NCBI GenBank assembly: GCA_963576725.1
Contig: OY755238.1
Location: 30,538,145 to 30,602,144 of the forward strand
Reading direction: 5' to 3'
DNA: 64,000 nt
From: Azorinus chamasolen
Lineage: Eukaryota; Mollusca; Bivalvia; Cardiida; Solecurtidae
Shown here: piece by piece, positions 59,246-64,000 of the stretch
Position numbering within the stretch: the stretch's first letter is position 1
Layout of the letters: the number at the start of each line of letters is the position of its first letter
The notes under the pieces: generated by a model
Databases searched by the model: none
What the model was told of the DNA's origin: nothing
Seen by the model: only the letters and a program-made list of their open reading frames with translations
Position numbers and translations under genes: made by a program

Positions 59246-59868
59246 CTTAATGAAGCCCATGTTATACCATTATTCCGTTGTGAAAAAATAATGTTTGCTG
59301 ATTTGTTTTTGCCAAGTTACTCAGCATCTCATCCAGATAAAGATGTGTGCTTACGCGAGTCATGTCGCGGATAGTTGAACAAGTTAAACAGGTGAAAGTG
59401 TATTCAGTATTCTAAGGCTTGTGGGACAGATTAACCACGGCATACGAACGGGAAGCTTCGTGCATGATACGGTTTTAAAACCTTTCTTAACGCATTCCCT
59501 CATATAACGATTTACTCCATTACTATACATGCAATAATTAATGATATTATCAATATTAACAACATTAGTTGTTAGAATAGCAAATGACAAGGAAATTTAG
59601 CCATTCATGGCAGAAACTGTAGAATCATATCTATATTATATCATAAGCTATAGGAGCCGTCTGATGCGATCTCTTCAGTTTGCAAAGTTGTGGGAAGGCG
59701 TATATATGGAGTAAAGGGATATACACCTATTCACGCATCTGCAAACAGGTTAGACCCATATCAGACAAATCCTGCAGGAGTTGTCTGAACAGCCGGTGTC
59801 TGTTCGGTTTGTTTATGACTTTGTATAGACCTGATTATAAAGTTTCTTTTCATTGAAAAGATAAGTTT

Positions 59869-60330
59869 TGATGTTATTTGTTTTGAAAATTGAATGCTGC
59901 TTAAGCCGGTGCTAGGGGGCATGAGTTGTGTTGCACTTTTATTTACTACTCATGAACAGACTCAATAAAACCGAGTCTGCAATTTTCTCATTTTGCATTT
60001 TTACTTTTGCTTTCGAAGGATCACCCATTTTCAGAATAGATGTACTTCACAACAGCAGGTGTTAAGTGCTTTTGTGGCGGCTGAAAAATTCTTCCCGTAC
60101 TTCATTCTCAGTGTTGTTGTATTTTCTGGTCCTTCGGGATCATTAGTCTAGATGTAATTTGTTTTGAAAATTGAATACTGCTTAAGCAGTTGCTAGGGGG
60201 CGTGAGTAATGTTGCACTATTAATTACTACTCATGAACAGACTCAATAAAACCGAGTCTGTAATTTTCTCATTTTGCAGTTTTACTTTTGCTTTCGAAGG
60301 ATCACTCATTTTCAGAATATAAATTATAAA
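59869..60330 (+). repeat. About 277-bp monomer in tandem (gene B upstream flank)
   Basis: Roughly 1.6 head-to-tail copies: the GCTTAAGCCGGTGCTAGGGG block recurs 277 bp later with small changes. Confidence 0.75.
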
Positions 60331-61009
60331 ACTTGAGCTAATAAATATTCAGGTTGTCATTATTTCTTGCATAAATTCAAAATGTCTAAGTGTCGGTATT
60401 GCATGAAAAAGAAATATTTCCTGAAAGTTGGAGATCCTTCGAAAGCGAAAGTAGCAATGCAAAGACTAGGTTTTATTGAAGCAGTAAGTAAAAAGTGCAA
60501 CACTATTCACGCCCCTAGCACCGGCTTAAGCAGTATTCCACAGTTTCATACATGATCAATTGTATGCAACATGCGAACATGTTCAACATCGCGTTTGCAC
60601 TGCTTTAAGTTGTTACCTGATTTTAAAGAAGCCCAAGTTATTTATTGTAAGACCGCTATAAAAACAAAGTTATGCTGTAGTGTAGACTACGATTGATCGC
60701 CGAATAAGAGCCCCAACATATAGCTTGGTCTGTTTTACTTCCCCAGCAACTTTGTAGTGTAGATTAAGATTGGTCACCACATATTACTTCCTCGGCAACT
60801 TTGTTTGCCAACATGTGAATCATTATCCAACTAACGGCGACTTGACTCACATTTGGATCCATAAGCGGTTGAACTTCGATATCATCAACTCGGATAACTC
60901 GAACTACGGGATAATTCGTAGTAATAGTTCGGTCTTTCCAAAATCTACAATACTGATTTTTTCTAAAATGTATTGCTACTAGTGTCAAGAAACACATGTG
61001 ACATCTTAA

Positions 61010-61163
61010 CCCTTCGCTTGCTGAATTTTAAAACGCATTTCTCCTTCTTTTTTTCCCATGCCCTGTGGTATAATTACATATATCTTCACTGTGTACAAGT
61101 ATTTCGCTGTGGAATCGCTGCAGTGGTGTGCACTGGTTGCACAATCAACTTGTAAATAGTGCA
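61010..61163 (-). mobile_element. Truncated piggyBac-like MITE beside the Naiad
   Basis: Inverted copy of the CGCTTGCT subfamily; it stops inside its central hairpin (at GTAAATAGTGCAGAA), where Naiad sequence begins. Confidence 0.7.
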
Positions 61164-61382
61164 GAACTAGTAACATTTTTCATAATGGACCTAAAATCGT
61201 TCTGTCTCCTTTAAAGCAATCTATCCTTCGTTATAGTAAAGTCCATCTAAATTCACATTATTTGAACAAAAGACATAGGGTGTATCCAATATTTACTAAG
61301 TGCAATAGTAAGAGGTGTATGTGTTGCAATTTCATTTCTACAAGATCAACAATTAAATCTCTTGTTAATGGTAGTGTTTAGT

Positions 61383-62654
61383 GTGAAGATTTATTCTGAT
61401 TTAGACTGAAACTCATCTAATATTATATATGTTCTTACATGAAATGCGCCACGTTGAAGAATTCAATATGTAGGTCAGACAGGACGTTCTTTAAAAACTA
61501 GGTTTCGTGTACACAGTTACCATTGCCGGATCAAAAAAGTACGCAATTTTTTTTACCAGCATTTTCGTCATACAGGACATTCTTTCAAATATGTTTCGGT
61601 TCAACCAGTTGAACAAATGTATTATGATTCTAAAACAACAAGTAGTTTAAAATCTAAAGCTCGTTTTATAACAGAGCTAGACTGGATAAAGAAATTACAA
61701 ACACCTTTTTCTTTAGGCCTTAATGATAACATTTTCCAAAGCGGCAACATTTCTAAAGATCCAAGTATCGATATTTTCTCTATATTTTCTATTCGAAAAC
61801 GTAAAAGTAGATCACATGGCAGACGTAGAAATGGTAATATTAAGCGTAAATTACGTCGTAATATGTCTATTCATGATTTACATACCATTCTAAAACAAAC
61901 TGGTAAACATTCTATGTTATCATGTTTATCGTCTTTACCCTTTTCCTGTCTTAAGTCCATAGACGAAGAGGCTGATAAAATCTATATGCGTACAGATCCG
62001 TTAATTAATACTGCCTCACTTATACAAAGTTACACACAGCATGTTCTTCGTCCACGTATTGATAAAGAATCTGAACATAAAAGACATTTTTTGAAACTTC
62101 AGTTCCTAAATAAAGGTATCGATTTTATTGATATTCAAAGTATATTTCGTTATAAGAATGTAATCGATACTATTCCCAAATATTTCATCAACTCTGGATC
62201 TCCTATCATCTGTTATAAATATAATAAACCTATTAGAAATGTTAATTTTAACTACAATAAAATTGTCTCTGACTTAAATATTGATGTTAATACCCCCTTT
62301 TCTTGAGAATGTAGCATTTCTAGCTTTTGCTATAAACCAGTTGATCATGTCATTACAGGTAATTTTGATATAATTAAGGATAAACGTCTCAGGACCCTCC
62401 TAACTAAAGGACCTAAATATAGGTTACCTTCCCTTATTGATTTTGACGCTTGTCGAACTCATATTGCGGAAGCTATTCAAGAATTCTGCGTCAAATGGTG
62501 TCGACGAGAACATGCTGATGTTAATGCCCTTTCGGATTGGAAGAAATGTATTTTCGATATTATTGATACTCGTATTACTTTTTACAAATCAAATTACCAT
62601 CTTTTACCACCTCGACCTAGAGTTACATTTCGCTACTTGAAGAAAAAACATTTC
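61383..62654 (+). CDS. Naiad: GIY-YIG nuclease and linker (UGA read through)
   Basis: One frame, open except for UGA at 61407, 61440, 61455 and 62304; no TAA or TAG until 62655. The first three fall in the nuclease pattern (x-NSSN, LT-x-N, PR-x-RIQYVG), where Naiads carry Cys. The fourth converts the linker CxC to x-E-C (FS-x-ECSISSFCYK). Upstream, 61160-61378 continues the protein in another frame (KCNSKRCMCCNF) up to a TAG at 61379, so a one-base indel and possibly a stop lie near 61380. If UGA is selenocysteine, this is a functional-looking N terminus; if not, it is a pseudogene. Confidence 0.75.
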
Positions 62655-63213
62655 TAATTTTCATTCAGATTATGTTCTTGTTCCTGCTGACAAGGCATCA
62701 AACAATGTAATCATTATTTGAAGATTGTATTATGTTGATGTTTTAAAGAAGGAGCTAACTGATTCAAAAACTTATATAACAGTTCAAACACCTGAAAAAG
62801 ATATAGTCTCGGAACATGTAAAAATGTGCAATAATTTTAAGTCTGGTCCTAACATAAAACAACATAAACTTTCTACTTTGTACTGGATTCCGAAACTACA
62901 TAAAAACCCTTATAAGGCGCGTTTTATTGCCAACTCTAGCTGTTGTACCACTACTAAATTATCTATACTTTTGACGTCCTGTCTTACTACGATCAAAGAA
63001 CATGTAAAACGCTACTGTGATAAAATATATGAAAATTCTGGTATTAATGTTTTTTGGTCCAAAAAAAATTCAAATGCTGTTTGAACAAAACTTGAAAATG
63101 AACAGTATAACATTTCTTTACTGAGCTCTTATGATTTCTCTACACTCTATACTACTATACCTCACCATCTTATAAAGGATAAACTTATTAAATTAATAGA
63201 AAAAAACCTTTGC
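62653..63213 (+). CDS. Naiad: reverse transcriptase N-terminal part
   Basis: Continues the protein after a frame change in an A-run near 62643-62648. It reads FHSDYVLVPADKASNNVIII, then UGA at 62719-62721 followed by RLYYVDVLKKEL; the family usually has Cys at that UGA. Further on come LYWIPKLHK, ARFIANSS and NVFWSKKNS, then another UGA at 63082-63084 (AV-x-TKLE, not a position I recall as Cys), then SYDFSTLYTTIPH. TAG at 63211 follows a second A-run frame slip. Confidence 0.75.
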
Positions 63214-63605
63214 TAGAGAAAACAAAATGTTCATTGCTTGTAATGTTCAACGTTCATTCTTTACGAATTCAGAAGTTGAACATTACACAATGTGGACTTG
63301 CCTTGATGTTTGTAGATCCCTTACCTTTATTTTAGATAATATATTTGTGCGTTATGGGGATACCATATATCGTCAAGTTGTTGGTATACCCATGGGTACA
63401 AATTGTGCCCCTCTTGTTGCAGATTTGTTTTTGTATTGCTACGACAGGGATTTTATGCTTAGCTTAAAACCTGATACACAGACCGATATTGTTAATGCTT
63501 TTAATAAAACTTCAAGGTATTTAGACGATATTTTGAATTTAGATAATCCTTATTTTGATACTATGATTTCTTCAATTTACCCAAAAGAACTGTCATTACT
63601 ACACA
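63206..63605 (+). CDS. Naiad: reverse transcriptase catalytic part (3'-truncated)
   Basis: Third frame segment: ARENKMFIACN, then VVGIPMGTNCAPLVADLF (63385-63440) and SRYLDDILNLDNPYF, with the YLDD catalytic box at 63518-63529. Family similarity ends near SIYPKELSLL (about 63600). The C-terminal third of the reverse transcriptase is missing here, but a related piece sits at 20965-21510. Confidence 0.8.
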
Positions 63606-64000
63606 TGGGTCACTTTGGAGCCAATGATTGACAGGTGACAAGCCCCGCCCCCCTGTGACGTCACAGCGTCTCCGCGTCATCGACGCCACGTAACAGCGAG
63701 TCACGCTTAGCCCCTCCCCTTAGAAGGGATGAGTCAGGGGACGAGTCATCGTCTATATATAGTAACGGAGCGTGAGAACGGTCATTCGTTTCTTTCGCGT
63801 CAACGACGCGGTACGGAAAAAATTCCAGCCGGAAATGTCCCGACCGTATCGAGAGAAAAATATGCCACGTCCGCTACCTGGCACGGAAAATTTCCATTAC
63901 ATCTTAACCCTTTTCTAAAGAAACGTACGTTAACGGTACCTTTCCGACGTAGACGGAAAATTACCAGCCTCCGCCGGAAATGCTATAGCCTTTTATAGAA
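63606..64000 (+). promoter_or_regulatory. GC-rich, TATA-containing promoter-like block of unknown origin
   Basis: Composition changes abruptly to CpG-rich. In order: CCAAT (63621), GC box CCCCGCCCCC (63643), palindromic CRE TGACGTCA (63656), AP-1 site TGAGTCA (63730), TATATATA (63754), then a possible initiator about 30 bp on. Downstream are repeats of ACGGAAAA and CCGGAAATG. It cuts off the Naiad, so it is probably the 5' part or LTR of another mobile element, or of a gene beyond the window. The 89-codon frame at 63729-63998 overlaps the promoter motifs and is not supported as coding. Confidence 0.5.

Larger units (their letters stand above)
61163..63605 (+). mobile_element. Penelope-like element, Naiad type (GIY-YIG then RT), with UGA at Cys positions
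   Basis: An N-terminal GIY-YIG nuclease (NIIYVLT, YVGQTGRSLKTRF) precedes a short CxC-type linker and a C-terminal Penelope-type reverse transcriptase (VPADKASNNV, DFSTLYTTIPH, VGIPMGTNCAPLVADLF, SRYLDDIL). This permuted order is that of Naiad elements. The 5' edge abuts a truncated MITE and the 3' part is cut off after the YLDD region by an unrelated GC-rich block. Six in-frame UGA codons interrupt it, at least four of them where the family has cysteine. Clam Naiads are known to encode multi-selenocysteine proteins. Confidence 0.85.

Noticed and set aside
63729..63998. 89-codon arginine-rich protein
   Set aside because: It begins upstream of and runs through the TATA box and AP-1 site; no family match and no paralogue to support it.

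Overview
The window is eukaryotic nuclear DNA and most likely comes from a bivalve mollusc. It is AT-rich, its genes are split by long introns with GT-AG junctions, and it is packed with short inverted-repeat elements. It also carries a CR1-like LINE with an N-terminal 2A peptide, and a Penelope-like element of the Naiad type whose in-frame UGA codons resemble the selenocysteine-coding Naiads known from clams. The species cannot be fixed from sequence alone; a dreissenid or other heterodont is my guess.

The host content is two tandem, same-strand (minus) copies of one 10-exon gene. Gene A runs 19427->130 (526 codons) and gene B runs 57740->31512 (541 codons). I built both models by hand. All junctions are GT-AG, all phases agree, and both reading frames close exactly. 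Each encodes a single-pass receptor: signal peptide (exon 1), first half of a C-type-lectin-like domain (exon 2), a WSC domain (exons 3-4), second half of the lectin-like domain (exon 5), a second degenerate lectin-like domain (exons 6-7), a Ser/Thr-rich stalk (exon 8), a transmembrane segment with KKR stop-transfer (exon 9) and a long tyrosine-rich cytoplasmic tail (exon 10). The WSC pair is a symmetric phase 1-1 cassette sitting in the intron that splits the first lectin-like domain, so one domain is nested in the other. The tail is nearly identical between copies while the ectodomain has diverged, as expected of an innate recognition receptor family.

Layout: 0.1-19.4 kb gene A; 19.4-22.4 kb its upstream flank, which matches the flank of gene B (57.7-61.0 kb); 22.4-31.4 kb repeat-filled intergenic DNA; 31.5-57.7 kb gene B; 57.7-61.0 kb its flank; 61.2-63.6 kb the Naiad element; 63.6-64.0 kb a GC-rich promoter-like block that cuts the Naiad off. 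Gene B is longer mainly because of insertions: the CR1-like LINE (44.0-47.6 kb) in intron 4, a decayed LINE (52.9-55.0 kb) in intron 1 and a tRNA-derived SINE (50 kb) in intron 2. Almost all other DNA is MITEs and foldback hairpins, several with TTAA or TA target-site duplications, many carrying a closely related 60-nt hairpin. No CRISPR array, rRNA, genuine tRNA gene or prokaryotic feature was seen.
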